Of a stretch of 64,000 nt of DNA, positions 11,772 to 21,361 are shown one piece after another. Source of the stretch: Spiroplasma phoeniceum (GTDB taxonomy: Bacteria > Bacillota_I > Bacilli_A > Mycoplasmatales > Mycoplasmataceae); NCBI GenBank assembly GCA_026239495.1, contig CP110830.1, forward strand, positions 372,001-436,000. Direction: 5' to 3'. Below the pieces are notes generated by a model. The model worked only from the letters and a program-made list of their open reading frames with translations, searched no databases and was not told the DNA's origin. Both the position numbers and the translations under genes were made by a program. Position 1 is the stretch's first letter. Every line of letters starts with the position of its first letter.

Positions 11772-12006
11772 CCGAAGCTAAATCTAAAATATCGTTAATT
11801 TTGTAATGTTGCATATAAGAAGCAATAACATTTCACTTGTCTTTAAATAAATTTAAGTACATTTTGGCTGATTCTAAACACTGCAAATCATAATGATTTT
11901 TATGATGTGAAATACGACAATTAATAGGCTGACAATTAACTCAATCAAATAATGTTGTTATTTCATTCCAATTTTTATTAATATATTTACTTTTATATTC
12001 TGTCAT
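11737..12006 (-). CDS. Small phage-module protein (MTEYK/MQEYK family)
   Basis: 89 residues behind GGAG: MTEYKSKYINKNWNEITTLF, then INCRISHHKNHYDLQCLESA, ending LASDGWKILQIDKK. The HHKNH segment and two cysteines suggest possible metal binding, but I do not recognise a family. Homologues starting MQEYK lie at 19707-19991 (nonsense) and 47709-47993 (intact). Its end overlaps the RuvC-like start, so the two are probably translated together. Confidence 0.6.
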
Positions 12007-12423
12007 TTATCTATACTCCTTACTAGGTAATTTGTCATATTTTGAATTATCTTTTAAAACACATCTTAAAGGTCTTGGAAAACACCCAATATCAATAAAT
12101 CTTTTTTCAAAATCTCCTTTAAACAATTGTTATTGTTGTAATTGTTTATTTTTTCCATTAATAATGTTATTTAGACAATCAATTAGTTCTTTTAAGTTAT
12201 CAATGTGATTTTTAATAATTACATCGATATTTTCACATTTTGGCTCAAATTCTTAACCATAGTTATTAAAAATCATTAATATTTTATTAATTGCTGCATT
12301 TTTTTCAGCAAGTTCTTTTTCATATTTATTTATTAAATCTTCTAATGTTTTTAATGCTAAAGCACTATTACATAATTTAATTTCTTGTTTTATTTTTACA
12401 ATTAATTTTTTAACTGTTGCCAT
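12007..12423 (-). pseudogene. Phage-module coiled-coil protein with stops
   Basis: Starts MATVKKLIVKIKQEIKLCNS behind a strong GGGAGG. The first part, to FNNYG, is followed in the same frame by TAA, then EFEPKCENIDVIIKNHIDNL, a second TAA after NKQLQQ, and then FEKRFIDIGCFPRPLRCVL to the stop next to the following start codon. Because the frame is shared and the sequence stays coherent, I read it as one gene of about 138 codons with two nonsense changes. No function is recognised. It is found only in P1. Confidence 0.45.
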
Positions 12424-12970
12424 TATTTTTCCTCCCAACCATTTGCTTTAAATGTTTCTTCTAAATTAATATTATAAATAATGCAATATTCTTCATCTTT
12501 TAAATAATATTCAATCAAATCTATATCATCAGTTAATCAACCATAGTTATTTTGTCAAAACAAAATATATTTATAATAACTGTCACATTTATAATAAATA
12601 TCACAAAAACATTCAATTTCATCTCCGCAATGTTTTTTATAAAGGAAATTAAATCACTTACTTTTATTCTTTGATATCGATCAAAAACTAATTTAAAATT
12701 ACAATTATTTTTGTGTCATTCTATAATTGAATTAATTTCAATATTTAATCGTGAATATTATTCTTTTTCTTTTTCACAATTACAATCAAAAATTTACATA
12801 TTAATACTTAATTGACAATTTTTAAAAATAGTAGTTTGATAATAATTAATTCCATCTGTTTTATTACAAACATTTTTAGAAATAATTTTATCAAAACTAT
12901 CTTCTTTTCTAATTTCTATTGTTTTTCTTTTTTGTTGAATTAATTCAGAAAATTTATTTTTTATTTTCAT
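12423..12970 (-). pseudogene. Phage-module protein, stops and frameshift
   Basis: Starts MKIKNKFSELIQQKRKTIEI, is interrupted by two TAA codons, and shifts frame near 12640. The C-terminal part then reads GDEIECFCDIYYKCDSYYKY and ends ETFKANGWEEK, overlapping the next gene by one base. Several cysteines cluster in the C-terminal part. Unrecognised; found only in P1. Confidence 0.45.
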
Positions 12971-13199
12971 TTAAGTTCACATATTTATTCCTTTCATTAT
13001 TTTTATTTTTTTCATTAAAAAATTCTAAACAGCATTGTTTTCTATTTGTAAAATTATAAATATCTTTATTTGAATTAAAATAATATACTTCTGATGAATT
13101 AAACATTATTTTTTTACAAAAATAACAATTTCAATTTTCTCTGTCATTAGTTATTTTATTATCAAAATTAAATCTTAATTGTTCTATGTTTAATTTCAT
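12954..13199 (-). CDS. Small Cys-containing protein, possible zinc ribbon
   Basis: 81 residues: MKLNIEQLRFNFDNKITNDR, then WNCYFCKKIMF, and later TNRKQCCLEFF. The CxxC plus CC pairing about 35 residues apart could bind zinc in a treble-clef-like fold (inference). It is the first gene downstream of the GC-rich hairpin of P1 and overlaps the next gene by 17 bp. The ribosome site AAAGGAAA is rather distant. Found only in P1; P2 and P3 lack this and the next two genes. Confidence 0.5.
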
Positions 13200-13302
13200 T
13201 TTTTCATCAAATATTTTCCTTTCTGTAAAAAAGCATAATATTCCCTTATTGGTTAATATTTTGATATTTAGTAAATAATTTATTTTAGTATTTAATTATT
13301 TC

Positions 13303-13338
13303 GCCGCCCGCTTCACTTCGGGGGTTAGCGGGGGCGGC
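13303..13338. promoter_or_regulatory. GC-rich hairpin of phage module (P1)
   Basis: GCCGCCCGC pairs with GCGGGGGCGGC across a short loop, in sequence otherwise about 80% A/T. The same structure is at 20108-20142 and 48110-48148, always between the small membrane protein and the first replication-type gene. It could be a replication or packaging signal. Confidence 0.6.
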
Positions 13339-13689
13339 AGGATATTTTGATATAATTTACCCCCATACGGAAATAAACAAAAAAAGTTTACCCAGTTATT
13401 AATTACGCTTCATCCATCCCTAGAAAACTTTATATAAAGAAAATAACCTTTTGGAGTTCCAACCCTTTTGTTTTTTTAGTGTCCGATATTGTTTTTTTCG
13501 GTTTAACAGCACTCTTTTTATGAAAACAAGCTAAAAAACACATGCTCTGACATTTCACAAGTGATTAATCTTGCCGAGAATTAAAGAAATAAATAGGATA
13601 ATAATTCCAATCGCTTTCACACTTTCTTTAATGCTTCTTGCCATAGATGAGTTATTCATTTTTAAGCATCAAAATATTAAGTTTTAGAT
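13339..13689 (-). pseudogene. Small basic membrane protein of phage module (P1)
   Basis: The start at 13659 gives MNNSSMARSIKESVKAIGII, a hydrophobic helix (ILFISLILG), then INHLWNVRACVF and a stop. A second frame stays open after this (VFIKRVLLNRKKQYRTLKKQ), so a membrane protein with a very basic tail was probably encoded. The counterparts at 20461 (P2), 48466 (P3) and 23742 (P5) show different indels. About 120 bp between this and the hairpin holds nothing else I can see. Confidence 0.4.
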
Positions 13690-13849
13690 TGCATTATTCA
13701 TCAGATAGTACCTTTATTAAAAATGATATTATTAGTTTTTAAACCGAAAAAATATAATAAATTACAGAAAGGAAATTATAAAAATTAACTAATTTGTTGG
13801 GAAAATATATTAATTTTAATTTTAAAGATACTATCTGATGAATAATGCA
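13690..13849. repeat. Phage-module long inverted repeat (P1)
   Basis: TGCATTATTCATCAGATAGT begins at 13690 and its reverse complement ends at 13849; the arms match over about 27 bp around a 105-bp centre. The same structure occurs at 20494-20634, 23569-23707 (inverted module) and 48501-48641, and half of it at 33876. Flanks are the same in each case, so it belongs to the phage rather than moving alone. Confidence 0.75.
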
Positions 13850-13857
13850 AATAAAAA

Positions 13858-13880
13858 AATCGCTCTAATAAGCGATTACT
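13858..13880. terminator. Hairpin terminator at phage-module edge
   Basis: AATCGCT and AGCGATT arms with a 6-base loop and an A-run on one side. Repeated in the opposite orientation at 33848-33872. Confidence 0.65.
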
Positions 13881-13952
13881 TTAATTTATATTTAATTACT
13901 TTATTTATAATTTTTACAAAATCTAAGCTTTTTTCCGACTACCAAATTTGAT

Positions 13953-14039
13953 AAATTTAATCTCCTATAATTTCTATTTTAATTTAAAAATATTTTATAG
14001 GAATTTTAAAATAATTAGATTAGGTTATGCAAGAAGTCT
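13953..14039. mobile_element. IS5 subtype B, left-end remnant
   Basis: Matches the last 80 or so bases of the B element (CTCCTATAATTTC... GGTTATGCAAGAAGTCT). The rest of the element is absent. Confidence 0.75.
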
Positions 14040-14040
14040 A

Positions 14041-14465
14041 TTAAAAAAAATAGCAAATTAACTAATTTTGTTATTAAATTACTTACATTAATTACAAGTT
14101 ATTATGATATTAATGACAATATTGAATTTATGGCATTAGGTTATGGTACTCCTTTAATTAAAAATATTGCAAAATTTATTCAAGAATATTTCTCTAAAAA
14201 TAAAGCACATTACACGATAGATAAATTTCATCTTACAAGTAGATTTAAAAAACTATATCCTTATCAAAGTAAAAACAAACAAAATAAAGAAACATATCAT
14301 AAAGCAGTTGATTATTTTTTTAATGCTAGATATGAAAAATTATTAGAATGTTTAGAAAACAGCGCTTCTTTTATAAAAGAATCAAAAATGAAATTATTAA
14401 AAGAGACAATTAGATTAATTAAAAATAACAAAGAAGGTGTCAGAAATCAAACATTATGAAATAAT
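14041..14465 (+). pseudogene. ISLre2-type (UPF0236) transposase fragment
   Basis: An open frame from the B-element remnant to the next IS5. It reads YYDINDNIEFMALGYGTPLI, YTIDKFHLTSRFKKL and NNKEGVRNQTLWNN. The DKFH segment and the N-x-EG-x-RN segment, with this spacing, are typical of ISLre2 family transposases. Both ends have been removed by IS5 copies, so it is an internal fragment. Confidence 0.65.
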
Positions 14466-15185
14466 AGACTTCTTGCATAACCCATTAAAATAATTTCAAA
14501 TATTTGTAAAAAGGGGTTAATATAAAATTATAATTTTAATTAATTATGTCTTTTATTTAAAAATTTAATATTTTGCCACAACGAAAAATTATTTTATTAT
14601 TCAAATTCGTTAATTTTAAATAAATCTTTTATGATAACTATAATAATTGTAAATTATAAATTGAAGCAATTAAATTAAATCTTAAACTAAATCGTTTTCT
14701 ACGATTTCTATATTTTTCTGTAATAATTTTAAATTTTTTAAGAATAGCAAAAATATTTTCAATAATAATTCTTATTTTTGAAACTAGTCTATTATGTTGT
14801 TTTTGTTCTTTATTTAAATGTTTTTTCTTAGTTTTCTTTGTGGGCATTATAATATTATTGTGAATTTTTTGTATTCCTTGATAACCACTATCAACTATTA
14901 ATTTGGTATTTTTTAAAATTGCGATTTTTGATTCTTTAAATAAAGCATAATCATGTTTTTTTCCAAGCGAAAAACTTGTTGCAATAATTTTTTTGGTTTC
15001 TTGTTCGATAATTACTTGTGTTTTAATAGTGTGTTTTTTCTTTTTACCAGAATAAGATTGTTTTTGTCTTTTTTTGGGCGTTGGATTGGGGTTTCGGTAG
15101 CATCAATAATAATAGTTTTATCATTAAAATAATCATTTATTAGTGATTTTTTACCAGCGAGTTGTTGAAAATCAGGGTGTTTAAT

Positions 15186-16254
15186 AGACTTCTTGCATAA
15201 CCCATTAAAATAATTTCAAATATTTGTAAAAAGGGGTTAATATAAAATTATAATTTTAATTAATTATGTCTTTTATTTAAAAATTTAATATTTTGCCACA
15301 ACGAAAAATTATTTTATTATTCAAATTTGTTAATTTTAAATAAATCTTTTATGATAACTATAATAATTGTAAATTATAAATTGAAGCAATTAAATTAAAT
15401 CTTAAACTAAATCGTTTTCTACGATTTCTATATTTTTCTGTAATAATTTTAAATTTTTTAAGAATAGCAAAAATATTTTCAATAATAATTCTTATTTTTG
15501 AAACTAGTCTATTATGTTGTTTTTGTTCTTTATTTAAATGTTTTTTCTTAGTTTTCTTTGTGGGCATTATAACATTATTGTGAATTTTTTGTATTCCTTG
15601 ATAACCACTATCAACTATTAATTTGGTATTTTTTAAAATTGCGATTTTTGATTCTTTAAATAAAGCATAATCATGTTTTTTTCCAAGCGAAAAACTTGTT
15701 GCAATAATTTTTTTGGTTTCTTGTTCGATAATTACTTGTGTTTTAATAGTGTGTTTTTTCTTTTTACCAGAATAAGATTGTTTTTGTCTTTTTTTGGGCG
15801 TTGGATTGGGGTTTCGGTAGCATCAATAATAATAGTTTTATCATTAAAATAATCATTTATTAGTGCTTTTTACCAGCAACTTGCTGAAAATCAGGGTGTT
15901 TAATTAAAATATCTTCAATTCACTTGATATTGCGATAACAATTAGCTTCACTAATTCCGAAATTTTTTCCAAGATGAAAATAAGTTCGATATTCTCGTCA
16001 ATACGATAAAGTCATCAATAATCGATTTTCTAGTAACAATTTATTAGTTTTGCCGCCTTTTTTAAATTTTTCTATTTCAGCTACTTGTAAAATATTTAAC
16101 ATTTTATTAAAAATATCTTGTTTTATTCCTGTTAATCTTAATCATTCTTTATCATTAATATTTTTAAATTCATCAAATTTCATAATTTAATATCCTCATA
16201 AATTATATTTTATAATAATATTTTAATAATAAAACCAGGTATCGCAAGAAGTCT
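15186..16254 (-). mobile_element. Nested IS5-family element, subtype A
   Basis: 1,069 bp, both ends intact, AAT target duplication, inserted in another copy of the same IS in the same orientation. Confidence 0.93.
15358..16183 (-). pseudogene. IS5-family transposase with 1-base deletion
   Basis: One T is missing from the T-run near 15867 compared with sister copies. This shifts the first frame well before the normal frameshift site. The catalytic segments are otherwise preserved. Confidence 0.75.
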
Positions 16255-16607
16255 AATTAAAATATCTTCAATTCACTTGATATTGCGATAACAATTAGCT
16301 TCACTAATTCCGAAATTTTTTCCAAGATGAAAATAAGTTCGATATTCTCGTCAATACGATAAAGTCATCAATAATCGATTTTCTAGTGATAATTTATTAG
16401 CTTTGCCGCCTTTTTTAAATTTTTCTATTTCAGCTACTTGTAAAATATTTAACATTTTATTAAAAATATCTTGTTTTATTCCTGTTAATCTTAATCATTC
16501 TTTATCATTAATATTTTTAAATTCATCAAATTTCATAATTTAATATCCTCATAAATTATATTTTATAATAATATTTTAATAATAAAACCAGGTATCGCAA
16601 GAAGTCT

Positions 16608-17130
16608 AATAAAGTTTCATTATTAGCCTGCTTTGTAAAATCAAATATTAATTTATCAGATAAAATCTTTTTACCTGTAACTTGTCTTCCAACATCTTCT
16701 AAGTTATTAGCACTTATTACACCTAATTTTTCAAGTAATTTAGTTTCTTTTGCTAATTTTAAAATTCTAGTTGTTCGTTCTGCGCGCGTTAATTTTCCAA
16801 TATCATCAATTGCTGGTAACAAATTTAAGGCGGTACTTTTTGCTGTTACTTCTGATGTTAATTTATCGTATATTTGATTTACAGCAAAATCGGTTGATGC
16901 TTCTACTCCAAACGAGATAAATGCTGCGGTGAAATTAGATAAACCAGCTCCAAGGCCAACAGCCGAAGCAATACCACCAGTTAAAACTGATAAAACAAGG
17001 GCTAAAACTTGAATTCCTAAAAATTATAATAACTGTAAACCAAAACTTTTTTCTTGTTGTTGGATTGACAATCTAGTTGGATTTTTTTAACAGCATAAAT
17101 AAGGGTTGTTTTAGATGTTCCAATTGGCAT
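16608..17130 (-). pseudogene. Phage membrane protein (P2), broken and truncated
   Basis: Starts MPIGTSKTTLIYAVKK. One A is missing from an A-run compared with the P3 copy, and TAA at 17034-17036 replaces GAA. The middle part reads GIASAVGLGAGLSNFTAAFI, a hydrophobic glycine-rich segment absent from P3, and the gene runs to FTKQANNETLL, where IS5-A cuts it. Its place just after the capsid-like gene suggests a minor virion or membrane protein; no function is recognised. Confidence 0.55.
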
Positions 17131-17164
17131 ATCTATCAAACGAAAAAGTACTATTTTTTAGTAC

Positions 17165-18391
17165 TTAAGAATTTTTAATTTTAACATCAATCGGATTTGT
17201 TTGACCAGTAGCATTGTTTTTGCCTTCAATTTGAACTTCAACAGTTTTATCATTTGTAATATTAATTGGTCAATCTTCTCCTTTACTTTCAATAAAGTAA
17301 TCAAAATCACTTTCAGTTAAAGAACTATCTACGGCTTTTACCGCTTGTAAAACAACATCTTTAAATTGTGGTTTTAGCTGTTCTGCTGTCGCCTTTGTTT
17401 GGTCCACAACATGAATAGTTGGTTTATTTAATTTATTAATTTTACTAATATCAATTTTTGTAACAATATGTTTAATAATTCCCTTGGGTTCAACTACTGC
17501 TCCACCTAAATATAAAACTCTTTCCATAATTAAAGTATTACCCATTCCAGTACCTAACGCAGCAGCACCAACCCTTAATAAAGTATGGTCTTTTTTGCGT
17601 AAAATAATAGGGTCATATTTTTTGCTAAATTTAAAGGCAATTGCATTAACACCTTCTGGCAATAAACTAATTGTTCCTTCTGAACCATTTTTATTAATAA
17701 TTGGTAATTTTTTAGGAACCATATAATATGTTGTTCCTTCAACAGTTTTCATTGCTCCACTTGTTGCAATTACGCTATTTATTTGGTCGTTTGCTCCAAG
17801 TTGTAACTGTAATTTATTACGAATTCCACGAATAAAATCAGCTGAATCCAAGACAACTGTTTCTGATGGGGTAAAACCATTTTCATATATTTTATCCATA
17901 ATTTCATCATGTATTTGTAAAACATTTGTATCATTTGCTTTTTGTCCTTGAATAGCTGTAACCATTCCTTTATTAATAATTTCTAAAATTTTATTGCGTT
18001 TATAAGCAACCTCAGTATCCATTGCTTGCTCAATATCAGCAGCCCAAAGATTAGGATTAAAATCAATTTCTACAGGGTCTAATTTAAGAGCAAAAGTTAA
18101 AATGGTATCTAATTCAACAATTCCATCTTCAAATTGCACTGTTGAATATTTTAGCAGGTTATTATCAGTATTAAATACTTGACCGTTCGCTCCCAAACCT
18201 TCATTGTATTTAATATTTTTCTTTCTTTTATATTTTAAACCAAACTTATTCGCTTATTTTCACGCAAATAAAGCCTCTCAACTAAATTTTTGTTGATAGG
18301 TTTGTAAATATCATTGTTCAAATGTTTCTTGGTCTCGTTTTGTTGCTTGATTAGCAATATCTCCGAAAATTATTTGTGGGTTTTGTGCCAT
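17165..18391 (-). pseudogene. Phage capsid-like protein (P2), nonsense mutation
   Basis: Full length (408 codons) except for TAA at 18254-18256 (codon 46), where the other two copies have GAA. After the stop the frame is open to the end: GLGANGQVFNTDNNLLKYST; NLWAADIEQAMDTEVAYKRN; NGFTPSETVVLDSADFIRGI; GAAALGTGMGNTLIMERVLY; and a C-terminal beta-rich tail DKTVEVQIEGKNNATGQTNP. The tail looks like a small Ig-like or spiralin-like domain. It gives the clearest view of the whole protein. Confidence 0.65.
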
Positions 18392-18408
18392 AATTTATTT
18401 CCTTCTTT

Positions 18409-18867
18409 CTATTTATTAAATACATTGTCTGTATCTAAAATATTGTTTTCTTTGTTTTCTACTTTTGGTACACCACCAGTGTTAACTGTTTGTACCTTAA
18501 TTAATTCATAATAAGCGCTTTGCAATTGTGTTTTAATGATTTCAATATCATCAGTAATATCATAAGACTTTGATAAAACATTTTTAAATTCTTCATTATC
18601 AGTTAAAGAATTAATAAAGTCAATTAATTCAATTTGTTTTAATTGAATGTTTTGTTGTTCAATTTGTGAAGTTAATTCAGTATTTTTTGTTTGTAGTTCG
18701 TTGATTTGCTGATTACTATTTTCTAAATTACTTGGATTAAATTCTTCAACTTCAGAAGTATTTTCTAAAATAATTTCTGCTGTTTTAATATCAAAAATAC
18801 CATCTTCATTTTTAATAGTTTCATTATTTTCATCAATAAGAACATATTTTACATTTTTTACTGCCAT
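18409..18867 (-). CDS. Scaffold-like coiled-coil protein (P2), intact
   Basis: 152 residues, strongly acidic and without Cys or Trp. The N-terminal part VKYVLIDENNETIKNEDGIF is beta-rich; the centre is a coiled coil (QQINELQTKNTELTSQIEQQ) and the C-terminal part is helical (ITDDIEIIKTQLQSAYYELI). Composition, size and position immediately upstream of the capsid-like gene match phage scaffolding proteins, which is how I assign it. The ribosome site is GGAGGAAAAACA. This is the only undamaged copy; P1 has a stop, P3 an IS5 and P4 is cut. Confidence 0.6.
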   Translation of the reverse strand: MAVKNVKYVLIDENNETIKNEDGIFDIKTAEIILENTSEVEEFNPSNLENSNQQINELQTKNTELTSQIEQQNIQLKQIELIDFINSLTDNEEFKNVLSKSYDITDDIEIIKTQLQSAYYELIKVQTVNTGGVPKVENKENNILDTDNVFNK

Positions 18868-18878
18868 TGTTTTTCCTC

Positions 18879-19280
18879 CTATTTTTTAATATTTGTATTT
18901 GTTCTTGTTCTAATCGCTTTTTGGATAATTTAAAAACTATCGACTCGAAAAGATAAAAAATAGCGTTTAGATTTTATATTTAACTGATTAAATATTGAGT
19001 TTTTAACTTTTATCTCATCACCTTTTATTAATTTCAAAAACTCAGTTAAAACAGATGAGTTATATATTGATAATGTTGAGTAATTTAATCCTTCTCCCTG
19101 ACATTTAGCTGAACAAGCATCAACTTCAACACCACCAGCAACCAGTGCATTAATTTTAGTTTTAATCGGATTTTCATGTAATCTAACAGTTAATTCTAAC
19201 TTATTAACTCTTTTATTTTTTGTTTTTGTCTTATTAGTAGTGATTGTTTTTTTAGATAAATTACTTTTTGTTTTTACCAT
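18879..19280 (-). pseudogene. Possible OB-fold protein (P2), C-terminal nonsense
   Basis: Starts MVKTKSNLSKKTITTNKTKT and keeps the whole core, ending at TAA (18930-18932) after YFLSFRVDSF, where P1 and P4 read GAA. The missing tail is about 17 basic residues, so partial function is conceivable. Confidence 0.55.
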
Positions 19281-19756
19281 TATTTATCACTTCCTTTTTT
19301 AAAAAATATTGCAAATGTTTTCAAGCATCTAATTCATGCTCTGTAATTTTAATATTTCCTTTATAAACATAATTTTTCTTAACAACTGGCGATTGTAAAA
19401 CATAATTTAAATTAAATAGATATTTGCATAAAACTTTTAAACCACCAATGAATTTAGGGGTAGATAATGGATTTTTTATTTTTAAACCTTTGTGAAGTTG
19501 ATAATCTTCAATTATTACAATAACTTTATTTAAATAATAACAAATTTTATTTTTAAATTGATTTAATATTAAATACATATTATTTATTGCTTCTTCTTCA
19601 TTTTTGGAATTAAAAGTAATATTATTAATTATTTTCTTTTGCAAAACATTATAGATAATAATACCGGTTTGTCCAATTCCGGCAGGGTCAATTGCAATAA
19701 TATATTTTAATTTATTAGTTTTATTTTTTTCTCAATTTGTAATATCTTTCAACCAT
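19261..19756 (-). pseudogene. RuvC-like nuclease (P2), frameshifted
   Basis: The start codon frame (MVERYYKLRKK) stops after the A-run because it has seven A where P1 has six. Beyond that the RuvC frame is open from KNKTNKLKYIIAIDPAGIGQ to the end. The acidic motifs IDPAG and VIIEDYQLHKG are present. Confidence 0.55.
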
Positions 19757-19991
19757 CTTTATCCAAATCTAAAATATCATTAATTTTGTAATGTTGCATA
19801 TATGAATTAATAACATCTCATTTATATTCAAATAAATTTAAATACATTTTTGCTCATTATAAACATTGTAAATCATAATGATTTTTATGGTGCGAAATAC
19901 GACAATCAACGGACTTACAATTAACTCAATCAAATGATGTTGTTATTTCATTTCAAGTTTTATTGATATATTTACTTTTATATTCTTGCAT
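19707..19991 (-). pseudogene. MQEYK-family small protein (P2), nonsense
   Basis: 94 codons, starting MQEYKSKYINKTWNEIT, with TAA at 19857-19859 where P1 and P3 have GAA in QCLE. In P2 this gene directly follows the GC-rich hairpin, the three upstream genes of P1 being absent. Confidence 0.55.
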
Positions 19992-20107
19992 AATATTTTT
20001 TTCCTTTCTTTTTATTTATATTTTTTAAATAAACAGAAAAATTCTTTGTTGGTTAATATTTTGATATTTAGTAAATAATGTATTGTATTTTAGTATTTAT
20101 TTATTTC

Positions 20108-20142
20108 GCCGCCCGCTTCACCTCGGGAGTGAGTGGGGGCGG
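20108..20142. promoter_or_regulatory. GC-rich hairpin of phage module (P2)
   Basis: GCCGCCC pairs with GGGCGGT across the centre. See 13303-13338. Confidence 0.6.
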
Positions 20143-20248
20143 TAAGGTTATTTAGACAGAGTTTATCCCCCTACGGAAGTAAAAAAAGTTTACCCAGTTA
20201 TTAATTACGCTTCATCCATCCCTAGACAACTTTATATAAAGAAAATAA

Positions 20249-20461
20249 CCTTTTGGAGCTCCAACCCTCTTGTTTTTTTAGTGTCCGATATTGTTTTTTC
20301 AGTTTAACAACACTCTTTTTATGAAAACAAGCCAAAAAACACATGCTCTGACATTTCGCAAGTGATTAATTTTGCCGAGAATTAAAAAAATAAATAGGAG
20401 TAGTAAATCCAATCGCTTTCACACTTTCTTTAAGGCTTCGTGCCATAGATGAGTTATCCAT
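20249..20461 (-). pseudogene. Small basic membrane protein of phage module (P2)
   Basis: Starts MDNSSMARSLKESVKAIGF, then shifts frame in the hydrophobic helix compared with the P5 copy. A Lys/Arg-rich frame continues after it. About 100 bp between the hairpin and this gene holds no other feature. Confidence 0.35.
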
Positions 20462-20493
20462 CTTTAAGCATCAAAATATTAAGTTTTAAATGT

Positions 20494-20634
20494 TGCATTA
20501 TTCATCGGATAATACCTTTATTTGAAAGGAAATTTATAAAAAAATATCGTTTATTTTGTGTAGGGAAAACATAATAACATCTGTTTTTATGATAAAAGTT
20601 CTAAATTTAAAGATGCTATCCGATGAATAATGCA
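20494..20634. repeat. Phage-module long inverted repeat (P2)
   Basis: Arms TGCATTATTCATCGGATAA and TATCCGATGAATAATGCA around about 90 bp. Confidence 0.75.
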
Positions 20635-20665
20635 AATAAATTTATGTTTTTAATATAAAAATAAA

Positions 20666-20692
20666 AAAACAATCTCACAAGAATTGTTTTTT
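20666..20692. terminator. Hairpin terminator at phage-module end
   Basis: ACAAT/ATTGT arms with an A-run before and a T-run after. Repeated near 23515 (inverted), 48670 and 58210. Confidence 0.5.
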
Positions 20693-20715
20693 GCCGGTTC
20701 ATCGTACAGAACGCC
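20693..20715. repeat. Phage-module boundary motif
   Basis: GCCGGTTCATCGTACAG followed by AACGCC. Left of it is phage-module sequence; right of it the reading frame of an IS3-type transposase begins mid-gene. The same 23-bp motif marks the module edge at 48699-48721 and 58233-58255 and, inverted and degraded, at 23489-23509. Confidence 0.65.
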
Positions 20716-21335
20716 AAATATTAAAAATTAATTCTATTCAGAATAAAATAAAACCGAATTATTTTAAATAAGGTCCTCTAAGATTCCCAAATATCTTAAA
20801 ACGAGATTTTGTTAAATCTGAACCAAACAAAAAATGAGTAACAGATATAACATATTTAACTATTAATAATGGCGTGGCATATTTATCAATTATCCGTGAC
20901 TTATTCAATGGTGAAATAATAGATTGAAAATTATCAAATCATGCTAATGTTAATTTGAGTTTTAAGAATTTAGTATCAGCCTGAAATTATGCAGGACGTC
21001 CCAAAAAATTAATTATTCATTCAGATCAAGGCTATGCATATATATCGCCGCAATGAAAAGAATTGTCTGAAAAAATTAGAATTATTATTTCGATGTCTCG
21101 CCGTGGTAATTCACGAGATAATGGTGCTTGTGAAACTTTATTCAGTTCATTTAAAAATGAATGTTTTTTCTTATATAAACGAAACAGTCTTAATTTTAGT
21201 AATATTATGAATATTGTTTCAAATTATGTTGATTTCTATAATTTTGTCAGACCTAGAGTTAAAAAAAGAAAAACTCCATTTGTTTTTCAAATGGAGTTTC
21301 AAAATAAAAATGTCTCTTTTTTCTGTCAATTTTAA
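20716..21335 (+). pseudogene. IS3-family (second type) transposase, C-terminal half
   Basis: OrfB from before the first catalytic Asp to the end: GPLRFPNILKRDFVKSEPNK, WVTDITYLTINNGVAYLSII (first D), IIHSDQGYAYISPQW (second D), SRRGNSRDNGACETLFSSFK (E). An in-frame TAA lies in the first 20 codons. The matching N-terminal half lies in opposite orientation at 26447-27023, about 5.7 kb away. The element ends with the inverted repeat TGTCTCTTTTTTCTGTCAAT at 21311-21333. Confidence 0.8.
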
Positions 21336-21361
21336 TCGACATTGCCACTTAGTCGTATTTT

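Larger units (their letters stand above)
14638..16536 (-). pseudogene. IS5-family transposase split by IS5
   Basis: C-terminal part at 14638-15185 and N-terminal part (MKFDEFKNINDKEW) at 16255-16536, separated by the nested element. Each part matches sister copies. Confidence 0.85.
14466..16607 (-). mobile_element. IS5-A copy split by a nested IS5-A copy
   Basis: The outer element runs 14466-15185 and resumes at 16255-16607. The inner copy lies between, flanked by AAT on both sides; removing the inner copy and one AAT restores the normal sequence GTTTAATTAAAATATC. The outer left flank is the ISLre2 fragment and the right flank a phage membrane-protein gene. Confidence 0.93.

Noticed and set aside
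17484-17726. Plus-strand frame over the capsid-like gene
   Set aside because: Antisense shadow of the conserved minus-strand protein; not preserved in the P3 copy.
20108-20142. GC-rich hairpin as an rRNA or tmRNA fragment
   Set aside because: Too short and without any neighbouring conserved rRNA or tmRNA sequence; same context each time is phage.
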